The notes under the pieces: generated by a model | The model's database searches: none | The model's input: the letters and a program-made list of their open reading frames with translations, nothing else | What the model was told of the DNA's origin: nothing | Program-made: the position numbers and the translations under genes | Part shown: positions 1 to 9,077 of the stretch, piece by piece | Layout: each line of letters starts with the position of its first letter | How positions within the stretch are numbered: the stretch's first letter is position 1 | Origin: Epithemia pelagica | Taxonomy: Eukaryota > Bacillariophyta > Bacillariophyceae > Surirellales > Surirellaceae | Assembly (NCBI GenBank): GCA_946965045.2 | Contig: OX337228.1 | Span: 558,001 to 622,000, forward strand | Direction: 5' to 3' | DNA: 64,000 nt

Positions 1-338
1 AAGTTTTCCTCCTCTTTCGCTTTCTGTTGCTCATCTTTTGCTGCATTTGCCGCTTTCAGTTGTGAGTGTAATCTTATTTTTGCCGCCAGCTCCGCTTTCA
101 GTTGTGAGTGTAATCTTATTTTTGCTGCCATTTCTTCTTGACGGCGCAATAGAAATATTTTCTGATCTAGTTCCAGATCGTCAAGGAATTCACGAATCTC
201 ACTAGTGAGCCACCCCCGTGTCTCTGCCTCGTCCCAGAGCTCTTGATAAAGTTTCTGTTTCTTTGCCATCTCCTCCTCCGCTTCGTCGTCGCTTGGGTTG
301 TCTATTTGCTTGCGCTTGGCCCTACTTGTTTCGCTCAT
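1..338 (-). CDS. Coiled-coil/nuclease/kinase-like family protein, copy 1 (5' end only)
   Basis: This is the amino-terminal part of a gene that runs off the left edge. The ATG at 338 opens a frame starting MSETSRAKRKQ, followed by an acidic stretch and then MAKKQKLYQELW, which is the start of the related copies at 23586 (+) and 41345 (-). Copy 1 is the only one in which the basic N-terminus, which resembles a nuclear localisation signal, is fused in frame to the rest. Downstream lies a Lys/Glu/Ala-rich predicted coiled coil containing a tandemly duplicated 13-residue block (AAKIRLHSQLKAE type), encoded by two near-identical segments of about 38 bp at roughly 51-127. The nuclease-like and kinase-like domains seen in the sister copies would lie outside the window, so whether they are intact is unknown. 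The function of the family is not established. Confidence 0.75.
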   Translation of the reverse strand, partial: MSETSRAKRKQIDNPSDDEAEEEMAKKQKLYQELWDEAETRGWLTSEIREFLDDLELDQKIFLLRRQEEMAAKIRLHSQLKAELAAKIRLHSQLKAANAAKDEQQKAKEEEN

Positions 339-805
339 ATTGGCAGTAGTTTCGTGGTGTGCTGTTGTTCTTGTGCGAGGCTCAACCTCCAACCGGGTTG
401 GGTTTGCGGCGGAGAAGAAACAGTTGATCCATGATTGCACCAAAACTCAGTTTTTTGTGTGTATGGCGGGGTGTTTGTTGTTTGTGGTATTTGCGTCTTT
501 TAGCTCCCAGCGGGGGTGAGTAGAGGTCGCTTATGAGTCGAGTTCTCCATCCGAATGCATCGAAGATGCTGACCAACCTGCGACCTAGACTCACCCTTTC
601 TGGGGAGTAAACCAAATCCGGCCCGGCCCGCACGGATTGGTTTTGTTGAGCTGAAGGAATGGCCTTACATATGCATTACGCAAAAAATGACTATCCGACC
701 AATTCCCTATAGTAGTCTTCCTACCGAATATAGTGTCTTTGTGGATCGCCGACCGGTTTGGTCTGTGGATCTCTTCAATGTCGGTTCTCTCTATTCTACT
801 ACCTA
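339..805. other. 5' flank of family copy 1; no gene seen
   Basis: The first 120 bp (about 339-460) resemble the sequence upstream of copy 2 (about 23385-23515), including a shared Pro/Arg-codon-like block ending near the start codon. This shows that the repeated unit includes 5' flanking DNA. The rest, to the end of the FAD monooxygenase at 806, holds only short spurious frames. Confidence 0.5.
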
Positions 806-2470
806 TTAGAATGTTCCGTTTGCCGTAACGCCTTCCTTTTGTGTGGATACCACCAAAGGTTCTTGTCGAAAGTCGTTGATGAAATGAAACAATTCCGGAT
901 TGTTCATGGCAAAGGGATTGGCCGTTTCATTCTTGTCCAAATAATAGGCTCGTGTTTGTCGAATGGCCTCCGTGGCAATCCGATTCACGCGGGGTTGTCG
1001 TGTGGTTTCGTAGAGTCGCAAGGCACGAGCCGTCCATCCATTGTCTTGAATGGCATGGGCCAATGCCACGGCATCTTCCATGGCCGTGGGCGTTCCCATG
1101 GCCATGTTGGGTGGCATGACGTGGGCGGCATCGCCGACCATTGTGACACGTCCCCGTCCCCACGGCTTTCCCGGGGATCGCATATAAATGCCATGTTCCA
1201 AAATCGAGGCGGTGGCTTGTTGGCAGTGCTGGCGTAAAAACTGCACAATCTCGGAATCAAAATCGTCAAAGGCGTCCAAGAATCGTTCCCACCGTTGATC
1301 GTTGCAAGTCGTTCCACCAGTTGCGGCACCGTCCTCCTCACCAATGTACCGTTGTCGATCCAACAGATGCAAGTTCTCGACCGGCCAGGCCGCTTGTCCC
1401 GAGACATAGATTCGATCCTCTTGCATGCGTTGGACGGACAAAATCTTGCCATGGGCGGACCACACATTCAATTCGCCCACGGTTTGTAAATAGGTCGGCA
1501 ACGACGAAGACGACGACGCCGATACTGGAGGGATGGGTACAAAAAAGCGCCAAATGCAAGATCCGGCAAATTCTGGTTCGTCATCCGCACGCGATGATGA
1601 AAACAAGAGGGATCGGACGCGAGACAAGTTGCCATCGGCTCCAATCACAGTTCGGGCGCGACAGCTTTGTCCATTGGTAAACTGCAAGACAATACTATCG
1701 TCGTCGTCGTCCTGCTCTGTGAGTTCCACCAACTCATGGTCCAGCTTCACATCCACTGGAAAACTATCCTGATCGTCGTCGTCTGTCGCCGACAAGCAGT
1801 GCAACAAGGACTGTTGCAAGTCAAACCACGAAAGGACTTTAGGAGCCGTGTCGGGATTGTCAAAGGGAATTTCTTGAATGACCTTTCCCGTCAGACCGTC
1901 GAATCGTCGCAGGATGCGCCGAGGGACGGCCGCTTGTTGGACAGCCGTACAAACCTTGGGGTCCAAGGCTTGAAGGGCTTGGAATCCCACCGTCATGAAT
2001 CCGATTTGACCACCGACTCGTCGAAAGGCCCCCGCACGTTCCACCACGACAATCTTGGCTTGGGGCAGGACCTTGTGCAACCCCAAGGCGGTCGCAAGGC
2101 CCGCAGGACCCGCACCCACAATGGCACAATCCACCTCCCACATATCAACAGGGTCCTTCTCCCGATGATGGTGGTTGTCCTTGTCATGGATACTATGGTC
2201 CACGCCAATACGACTGGCTAGTAGACGTGGAATGTCGTGGCGTTTGCGATCAAGGGTCCAATCCTCCTGGACCCTCCCGCGAAAAGCCGCACCTCCACCG
2301 TGCCAAAAGCTTTGTGCTCGTCTCGTCTGGGAGGAAGATGATGGGAGAAAGCTTGCTTCCGCCACAGAGCCAATCAGAAGAATACAGGAAAGGAAAAAGA
2401 CTGCACGAACAACGCCAACTCTACCCGTCAATGCCTTGGGCCAAGCTGGAACTGTTGAATGTGGTGTCAT
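806..2470 (-). CDS. FAD-dependent monooxygenase, plastid-type presequence
   Basis: A single-exon gene of 554 residues. Residues 119-124 form the Rossmann GAGPAG dinucleotide-binding motif. A GADGNLSRVR segment near residue 280 matches the DG motif, and GDAAHVMPPNMAMGTPTAMEDA near residue 450 matches the GD/AH motif of group A flavoprotein monooxygenases (zeaxanthin-epoxidase, UbiH and salicylate-hydroxylase relatives). These enzymes use FAD and NAD(P)H to hydroxylate or epoxidise a small substrate; the substrate cannot be told here. The first 40 residues contain a hydrophobic core followed by Ala-Ser|Phe at 39-41, then a Ser/Arg-rich stretch. That is the bipartite signal used to enter diatom complex plastids, so a plastid location is inferred. 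The start is the ATG at 2470, directly upstream of the hydrophobic core. It lacks the FHA and other extra domains of true zeaxanthin epoxidases. Confidence 0.85.
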   Translation of the reverse strand: MTPHSTVPAWPKALTGRVGVVRAVFFLSCILLIGSVAEASFLPSSSSQTRRAQSFWHGGGAAFRGRVQEDWTLDRKRHDIPRLLASRIGVDHSIHDKDNHHHREKDPVDMWEVDCAIVGAGPAGLATALGLHKVLPQAKIVVVERAGAFRRVGGQIGFMTVGFQALQALDPKVCTAVQQAAVPRRILRRFDGLTGKVIQEIPFDNPDTAPKVLSWFDLQQSLLHCLSATDDDDQDSFPVDVKLDHELVELTEQDDDDDSIVLQFTNGQSCRARTVIGADGNLSRVRSLLFSSSRADDEPEFAGSCIWRFFVPIPPVSASSSSSLPTYLQTVGELNVWSAHGKILSVQRMQEDRIYVSGQAAWPVENLHLLDRQRYIGEEDGAATGGTTCNDQRWERFLDAFDDFDSEIVQFLRQHCQQATASILEHGIYMRSPGKPWGRGRVTMVGDAAHVMPPNMAMGTPTAMEDAVALAHAIQDNGWTARALRLYETTRQPRVNRIATEAIRQTRAYYLDKNETANPFAMNNPELFHFINDFRQEPLVVSTQKEGVTANGTF

Positions 2471-2587
2471 GGCGTTTGTTTGCTCTATTTGTGGTAAGCT
2501 TTTTATGCTCCATATTGGAAACGAAATAAGACTGTTTCCATTGTGGGCACGGATATTTCAGAGGGGTCCCAATTGAGTTCGTTACAT

Positions 2588-2926
2588 AAGACTGGTCTGT
2601 TCAAAGGGAGGGATCAAATTGTATGTGTCGGATTCGAGATAAGCCCATAGATCGAATCGTCTTTCAGCGCTCTTTCGATTGAGCCTGTATATGTCTTGCG
2701 AAATTGAGATATACATCGTTGAATATTTGGTTAAAGTTTGCCCAACGAAACTCTAGTACTGAAAACCCTAATGGGGTTTGTGTGGCACAGGTGTAAGAAG
2801 ACTACGTGAGTCTCGCGTGTGAATGACCTTAGGGGTACGAGCCGCGCGCAACCATAAAACTTTGGAGCGCGATATCTCGAGAGAAGGATTTTTGAAAAAT
2901 CCTTCCGTTTGAACAGACCAGTCTTA
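2588..2926. mobile_element. MITE with 19-bp terminal inverted repeats (TA flanks)
   Basis: The segment begins TAAGACTGGTCTGTTCAAA (2588-2606) and ends with its exact reverse complement (2908-2926). The inverted match continues imperfectly about 9 bp further inward. If the outermost TA on each side is the target duplication, the element is about 335 bp and would belong to the Tc1/mariner-like group. It encodes no protein. Confidence 0.7.
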
Positions 2927-3212
2927 CATAGATCAACTCGTCTTTGAATGCTCTTTCGATTGGTTCAATATATGCCTCGCCAAATTAAGATATACACTTT
3001 GAAATATTGGACTAAAGTATGGCCGTCAAAATTTAAGTATTCAAAACCCTAATGTGAGATGTGCTAAAAGGTACGTTAAAACGGTACTGCAGTCGCGCAC
3101 GTGAATGACAATAGGGGTATATCGCGCGCATACCGCGCAAAACTTTCAAGCTTGATTTCTCGAAAAGTGGATTTTTCAAATATCCCTGGTGATGATGGAA
3201 TCAGTCTTAAAT
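2927..3212. repeat. Degenerate relative of the preceding MITE
   Basis: The interior is recognisably similar to the interior of the element at 2588-2926: a CATAGATC..TCGTCTTT start, CTCTTTCGATTG, AGATATACA, AAAACCCTAATG and GGGGTA..CGCGCG blocks in the same order. It ends in AATCAGTCTTA, which matches the last 7 bp of the terminal repeat. The left terminus is missing or shared with its neighbour. It is an older, decayed copy in tandem. Confidence 0.6.
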
Positions 3213-3484
3213 ATTTACATTCCCTTGGCGGGTGGCACTGACTTTGAATCGGGAAATCTTTTCCGAGGGACAACACAGATGGATGCTCCTGACATCAGAG
3301 CAATGCAGATTCTGTGACGCAGTTGAGCATCGGAGACCGAAAAAGTGAATTGCATATTAGAGGATATCAACACCACAATTTGCTTACATGGCCCCACATC
3401 TACATTGGAACATTATTTGGTCTATCTCTCGGGAAGACGGGAGTTCTTTTTTCCGAGACAGGCGGCGATTTTGATTTTGTGGTG
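3213..3484. other. Intergenic, nothing recognised
   Basis: There is no frame with coding character and no repeat identified between the decayed MITE and the left arm of the Harbinger-like element. Confidence 0.4.
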
Positions 3485-3759
3485 TAAGGGCTGGGTAAGC
3501 CGATCCATGTTCGGCTAGGTAGGTTCAGTACAAAAGCTACGTATTGTGCATAAAATCCCATAGTACACGTCATACCTGAAATGGTTGGAAGTCCGAAAAA
3601 ATGCAAAAACACTCCACGATGACGGCGAGATCCGGTGATGCCGTATGCATTCACTCATGCATCGCATCAACATCCGACTACTGTAAGTTGTTTGAGTTTG
3701 CTAGGTAGTATTACTGCGTTCTGCAGCTAAAGAAGATTTGTCGCGTTGGATCAAAAGGT

Positions 3760-4882
3760 AACCCTCCGACTAGATGTCCGCTTCTTAGCTCGTCTGTTCG
3801 GGCAAAACAAACCCAATCTCACAGACAAAAAATGAATGGAAATTTCACATCCATCGGTGGAAAGGCTGGCGTGCTGTGACAGTTGGAAGATGGCAGGCGT
3901 TCTGCTCAACAAGACTCAAAATAGTGTTCTCGGTAGGTTCACAGGCCACAAAATCGATGAAGGCAACAAAACGAGGCAATGACCAAACCAACACCAAAAA
4001 CGGCATGCTTCGTCCCTGGGCATCTCATCTCATCTTTGTCACTGCACATCCAGCATGGTAAGTTCTGGAATGACTAATAGTTGCATTGGAATGGACAATG
4101 TTTAGTTTTAGGCTGTCACTACGTTGCCATAGTGTGTCATTTGTTTGTGCCTAATAACATCCATTTTGGTCGATGCTGCTGGCATCATTTGTAGGATTCT
4201 TATAGGACAAAATAGAGCTATAGACCTCAATTAGGAGTAGATAGGATAAGTGGAGGAAGCCATCCATTTTTCCTCTGTCGTCTCTAGTCGATTGTGATGT
4301 CGACCTGCTCCTCTTATTCTTTTTTTATTGCCATGAGCATGACATGTCTTTCCCAGCAGTGCAGGGGACTCTACACTCAACATACTTCATAACGGAACTC
4401 GAAAGAAACGTAAAATAGGACTGTAGTAAGTCAAGTGGTTGTAAAGAGACAAGCCTACGGCAACGGCACGGTGTTGTGGAGGAGGGTTCACTTTTAAACG
4501 GACACTAACACTAGAAACAACCACACTTCTCCTAGAAAAAACAAAGAAAGGATGGCGGTAGAGCAAAACAATATCTATGGTCTATATGTCAAATGTCCAT
4601 GGTGTGCAGATGATGGAGAATGCATTGTGATGGTGCATATCCATTGTCAATGGCAAAAGGTGCGTGGTGAAAATAATGTGGGACAATCAAGAATGGGGAA
4701 GACCAACGGTCAAAGTGCGCACGCCTGCTCACAAAATTTTGAAAGTGTGATCTAGAAGGCCGGCGTGGTCTTTTTCATTTTGACCAGAAATTTTCTTCTA
4801 AAACGCAAAAAGACCAAGATAAAAATGGTTGGTCGCGGAGAGCGGCTGGGGGGCTAAGAAGCGGACACCTAGTCGGAGGGTT
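3760..4882. mobile_element. Nested 1.1-kb element with about 29-bp terminal inverted repeats
   Basis: The left end at about 3760-3789 (AACCCTCCGACTAGATGTCC then GCTTCTTAGC) and the right end at about 4853-4882 are inverted copies with about one mismatch. The interior has only short frames (the longest is about 67 codons, 4552-4755, with no family resemblance), so the element is non-autonomous. No convincing target duplication is visible. It sits inside the left arm of the Harbinger-like element. Confidence 0.6.
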
Positions 4883-5134
4883 TTCTTTGGTGATGTATTC
4901 CAAAAACCTTCCTTACTTCATCATTTCTCAACGGTGACTGAATCAAATTGAAAGCATAGTTGATCTAGTGGAACATCGCGAAATTGCCTTTTGCGCCTGA
5001 TGTTAGCAACGTCGGCCACGGACACTCCTAGCAATGGCTCGTAGCAGGTAGAGCTGTAGCTTGCAACCTGTTAACCTACGGATACAAACAATTGGCATAC
5101 AAATAGACAACTAACATTCCTTAGGCGCTATAAA

Positions 5135-6101
5135 TTAATCTTTGTAGTCAACCTGAAAGAGTTGTTCACCGTTGTTTATTGTGAGCTGGCAAATTACGGC
5201 AACAGCTCTGAAAACATCTCCGTGCTGATCGAGGTCGTGTCGAAAGGTTTGGGCGAGGCAGCCCCAAAGCTTAAACCTCTTGTTAATTGTCTCCTGGCGA
5301 CTACGAACACGTTGTTGCATTCTTTTTGTTTGGGGTGGATTGGCGAAGCCCTTTGGGCATTTGACTTTTTTCGGATGCTCTCCGAGATACCCATCATCTG
5401 CTTCCACGCGTTCGTTTGGTTCTCGGTGCGAGAGTAGGGAGTTGCGGAAGATCATAAGATCATTCCACAACCCACACTCATACGGACCATTGATCCACAC
5501 AATGTCTCCAGTGAGGATGCAAAGGCCTACCTCGTACCGGAGACCACTCTTTTTGAACTTGAACGAAAAGAACTTCCGGCCGTGCTCCGGTATGCGAAAG
5601 TCTGTACCATCCACTGACATAAGGCAGTCATTGCCAACATCTCTCTTAAACCTATTTTCAAATATTATCTGTAGCAATGGGGTTAGATAAGAAAAGACCG
5701 ACATCCCTTTCACAACAAGTAGCACCACTTACCACTAGGGGTTCTAGGTTAGCAATTGCCGGAATGAACAACCACGTCCACTTGCGGAAGGTTTCCGGGT
5801 CAACCCCACCTACAAGGGCACACAATGACTTTGCATTTGAGTAGACCTTCAGAAATAGAAGGGTCCACAACAAATGAGTGATTGTGCCCCCTTCAGGTAT
5901 GGTGTCGGTCGTTCCCAGCAAGGACCACAAAGACAAAAACACTGCCACCGAACACCCAAAAAAGCTCCGAAACTCCAGATCCTCGGTCTGGGTGGAACGC
6001 TCTCTAAGGCCATCGCGTCCCCAGATCCCACGCACAATCCTCAGCACATCATCGGCGTGAGGTGCTTCGGACCGTTGTCGCTTTCGATCTGGCAAATCCA
6101 T
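5135..6101 (-). CDS. PIF/Harbinger DDE transposase (two exons)
   Basis: Exon 1 is 6101-5733 and exon 2 is 5668-5135. The 64-bp intron has donor GTAAGT and acceptor CTACAG and joins in phase 0, giving about 300 residues. The joined protein reads ..EPLV-IIFENR.. and continues into SVDGTDF (first catalytic Asp), GLWNDLMIF (second acidic position), the ADDGYLGE block and a QETINKRFK helix that would carry the Glu. These are hallmarks of the DDE superfamily-4 (Harbinger) nuclease, which cuts and pastes the element. The N-terminus begins with a Lys/Arg-rich patch and is shorter than typical family members of around 400 residues, so an additional upstream exon is possible. No stop or frameshift interrupts it, and it may still be functional. 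Confidence 0.8.
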
Positions 6102-6592
6102 TCTTCTGTGACACGAGAGAGGAGAGGACTCTCACATAAAGATTTGAGTGTGTGGCTCTCGCAGTGCGGGAGATGGATCGTGTGAGGTGCACCAACGGAG
6201 ACTCAACAAGTTATGCCCTTTAGATACTTTTTCCCGATTTTTGATGTAATAGTAGTGTAGTTATAAAGTTACAAGAACAGCCCACAAGAACATGAGATGC
6301 ATTGGAAATTTCTGAATGGCTTCCATTGGCCGATATCTAATAGGGAACATGAGAAACTCGTAAATGATTCGATTGAAAATCACAGAGTACAACGAGTACA
6401 CGCAGTCTCTGAGTAGCTACAGAGTCTAAAAATTTGTCCAAGACCCAAGACATCGAGTTGGTGTGATGCGACTCGGGGATCAGCACATAAAGAAGACAGA
6501 ATCATTGCTTGCTTTCCATAAGAAGGCTTAAGCTAAAAAAATTCAAACTTCCGAATATCAGATGGTGATGGATCAGTCCTACTTACGACGTG

Positions 6593-6868
6593 CTCTACCG
6601 TTTAGCTCTGATCTGTCGCTTAGCTCTGATCTGCCTTTTTTCTCCGATCTGCCGTTTAGCTCCGATCTGCCGTTTAGCGCCTTTCTGCCGTTTAGCGCCT
6701 TTCTGCCGTTTAGCGCCTTTCTTCCGTTTATCGCCTCCTAGTACAAAATCCTACGTGTTTTCTCGTAGCTCCTTCCGTTTTTCGCCTTTCTTCCGTTTTT
6801 CGCCTTTCTTCCGTTTAGCTCCTATCTGCCGTTTAGCTCCGATCTGCCGTTTAGCTCCGATCTGCCGT
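6593..6868. repeat. 18-bp minisatellite
   Basis: About fifteen imperfect tandem copies of an 18-bp unit (CCGTTTAGCTCCGATCTG and variants with GCGCCTTTCTG) lie between the divergent transposon genes. The long frame across it is merely the repeat translated (RLAPIC periodicity) and is not a gene. Confidence 0.8.
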
Positions 6869-7292
6869 TTTGAGTTTTCAGCTTATCTTCATTATTTGGT
6901 TTAGCTTCATCGTAACTAATCCTATGTTGTGTGTGTGTCGTTTGTCTCCATCAAATTTTCATTTATCAGTTCTTGGATCCATTGTTCCATTGTGGTTTGT
7001 TGTGTCACGTAGCACACACAAAGGGCTGAGGATGCACACCGATCACCGATCCATACAATTGCCTACATAGATAAAGAATAACATTGCCCTACATCAATGA
7101 ACATGGATCACATATGCCATGGGACACGAGTCTTCAAGTAGACCCGATCCATCGTGTCCGATCAAAGTCATGTGTTTCGTCTCCCCATGTGTGATCTGTC
7201 ACACATCAAGTTGTTCTTGTAGAAAACAACGAGTCTCAAATCTCTCTGATAAACCGGAAAACCGGAAAACATGCCATAAAACCACAAAACTG

Positions 7293-8365
7293 ATGTCGGA
7301 CACCGGTAAATGGGGCAAGGACAACGACGCCAAGCTTCACGTGTTGTTCAGCAAGCCTGTGTCTAAAGGTGGGGTCTCGACCACAAATTTAGACCAAAAG
7401 GCTATTGAACAAGTCCGCCAGCAGCACTTTCCGAAGCGAAAGTACCGTAACTTTGCTCCCCTCTTCCGAAAGAAGGCACGACAGTGGAACGTGGATCAGA
7501 CGTTGAGTGGTAGTCGGAAGCCTCAAGGTAAGTACCACGGATGTGAGTGTTTCAACTACTGCATGTCTAACTCATTTGTGTTGTACTAGAAGAGGACACC
7601 GGCGCTGCTGAACAAGAGGAGGACGACGAAGCAGAGGTGGACGGCAGTGACAACGGTGAAGAAGTCAGTGAGGACGAGAACGAAGACGAACAAGTGGACG
7701 GTATTACAGAGCTACTGGGAAAGATGAGTGTCGGTAAGGCCCCCACCAAGAAGCCTTTTTCCATGGATGTGGCGTTTCCCTACTTCCTCTACGAGTATGA
7801 AGAAGCCGACGAAAAACACTGCAGTGTTGACTTTTTGGTCTATGGCCTGCCAAACAGTGCCTACCGCCCCAAGGTCAGTCCCGGTGGTCAAGAGCTTCAA
7901 CTCGGAGTTATAGTTCCTCCATTCTTTGTGAGCGATGACCGTCTATTTGTTGCGAATGACGAGATCAACGAAAACACCCACAAGGCCACTGCCTACAAGA
8001 TGGCAGTCGACAGCATCAAGAAAAAACACGGAGATGGCTCCGTGGAACAACGTCTGATGGGCGACCCGCAGAGTGTGAAGCTTCCATTTCCAGTTGAGGA
8101 ACAAATTTCTTGCTGGGAAGTCCAAGCCTTTGGAAACAACGACACCGACTTTCATCTTGGTGGAGTGCAGCAGATGGTCTTCATCCTTGCCGTCGATCTT
8201 GTTGCTAAGGAGAAGCGTTACAAAAAGAAAGAGGGTGGGATCCGCGTGTTTACCACCCCAACTACCCGACGCCGCAACAACAACAACAACAATAACCGCA
8301 GGGGCAATGATGATGACGACTATGACTATGATGACGACGATGCCACCCATATGGTTCAGGACTGA
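7293..8365 (+). CDS. Harbinger accessory protein, Myb/SANT-like (two exons)
   Basis: Exon 1 is 7293-7527 and exon 2 is 7590-8365. The 62-bp intron runs from GTAAGT to TACTAG and joins in phase 1, giving 336 residues. The first about 75 residues form a small basic helical domain (KWGKDNDAKLHVLF .. FPKRKYRNFAPLFRKKARQW) similar in layout to Myb/SANT-like DNA-binding domains. A very acidic linker follows, then a conserved-looking globular domain and a basic/Asn tail ending in an Asp-rich stretch. PIF/Harbinger elements carry exactly such a second protein, which binds the transposase and the element ends. The frame is also open upstream to an ATG at 7119; the ATG at 7293 is preferred because it precedes the domain directly. 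It is divergently arranged with the transposase. Confidence 0.7.
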
Positions 8366-8800
8366 ATCTCATTCGAAGAACAACAACGACCACTATGGCC
8401 TGACGGTGCTTTCAGTTATGATCTTGACAGTAAATATTACTCCTAGTTAGTTCTCCAGTATTTCACTACCTTCTATTTCACTTGCTAGGAGTGTCCGTGG
8501 CCGACGTTGCTAACATCAGGCGCAAAAGGCAATTTCGCGATGTTCCAGTAGTAAAGAGTCTTATTCTAGAAGTGATTCAGTCAAGCCCAATTATCCAGGA
8601 AGTTATTGCCATGGGGGTGATGGCTTCGACCATTGTCTAATGGTGGCTTCCGGATTGCATTGTTTCTCGTGGCGCCATGTTTTCGATTTGCGACTCGGTG
8701 TGACCATCCGCCCCACTTGTTACAGTGATGAAAATAGTACTACGTAGCTTAATGTACTGAACCTACCTAGCCGAACATGGATCGGCTTACCCAGCCCTTA

Positions 8801-9077
8801 GACTTAGAGGTTGACGTGGTTGAGACAAATTTCTGTGTTTGTGTAGGGGTCGGATGTCGGATGACAAAAATATTGTAGTGGAGAGTACTTTTCATTTCAC
8901 AGTGGTGCTTTGTTATCCGTTATCTCATTTCGAGGGGACGCCCCCCCTTTTTGATACCATCTTCCCCTTCTTCGACATCCCTCTGCCCCTACACCACATG
9001 TGCGTACACATAGCATTCATATTCATATAGTTACCATCTCTCGTTGCGTCACGAACAACCTATGGCGTCAATCTCCC
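8801..9077. other. Spacer downstream of TRRAP; nothing recognised
   Basis: The right flank of the transposon and the 3' side of the TRRAP gene. A nine-C run occurs near 8941. No gene or repeat was identified. Confidence 0.4.

Larger units (their letters stand above)
3485..8800. mobile_element. PIF/Harbinger-like DNA transposon with long inverted repeats
   Basis: The outer arms 3485-3532 and 8753-8800 are perfect 48-bp inverted repeats beginning TAAGGGCTGGGTAAGCC. A second pair, 4969-5034 and 8482-8547, is a perfect 66-bp inverted repeat, with a further inverted 11-mer outside it (4935-4945 and 8573-8583). Between the inner arms lie a spliced DDE transposase (-) and a spliced Myb/SANT-like protein (+), the standard two-gene content of PIF/Harbinger elements. 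The simplest reading is one element with long, partly diverged inverted ends whose left end was interrupted by the 3760-4882 element. The termini are GGG/CCC next to TAA and TTA, close to but not an exact 3-bp TWA duplication. The inner pair alone (about 4935-8583) is an alternative boundary. Confidence 0.65.

Noticed and set aside
6593-6868. Possible CRISPR array
   Set aside because: The tandem units are contiguous without unique spacers, and the genome is eukaryotic.
6590-6904. Open frame with RLAPIC periodicity
   Set aside because: It is simply the 18-bp minisatellite translated.
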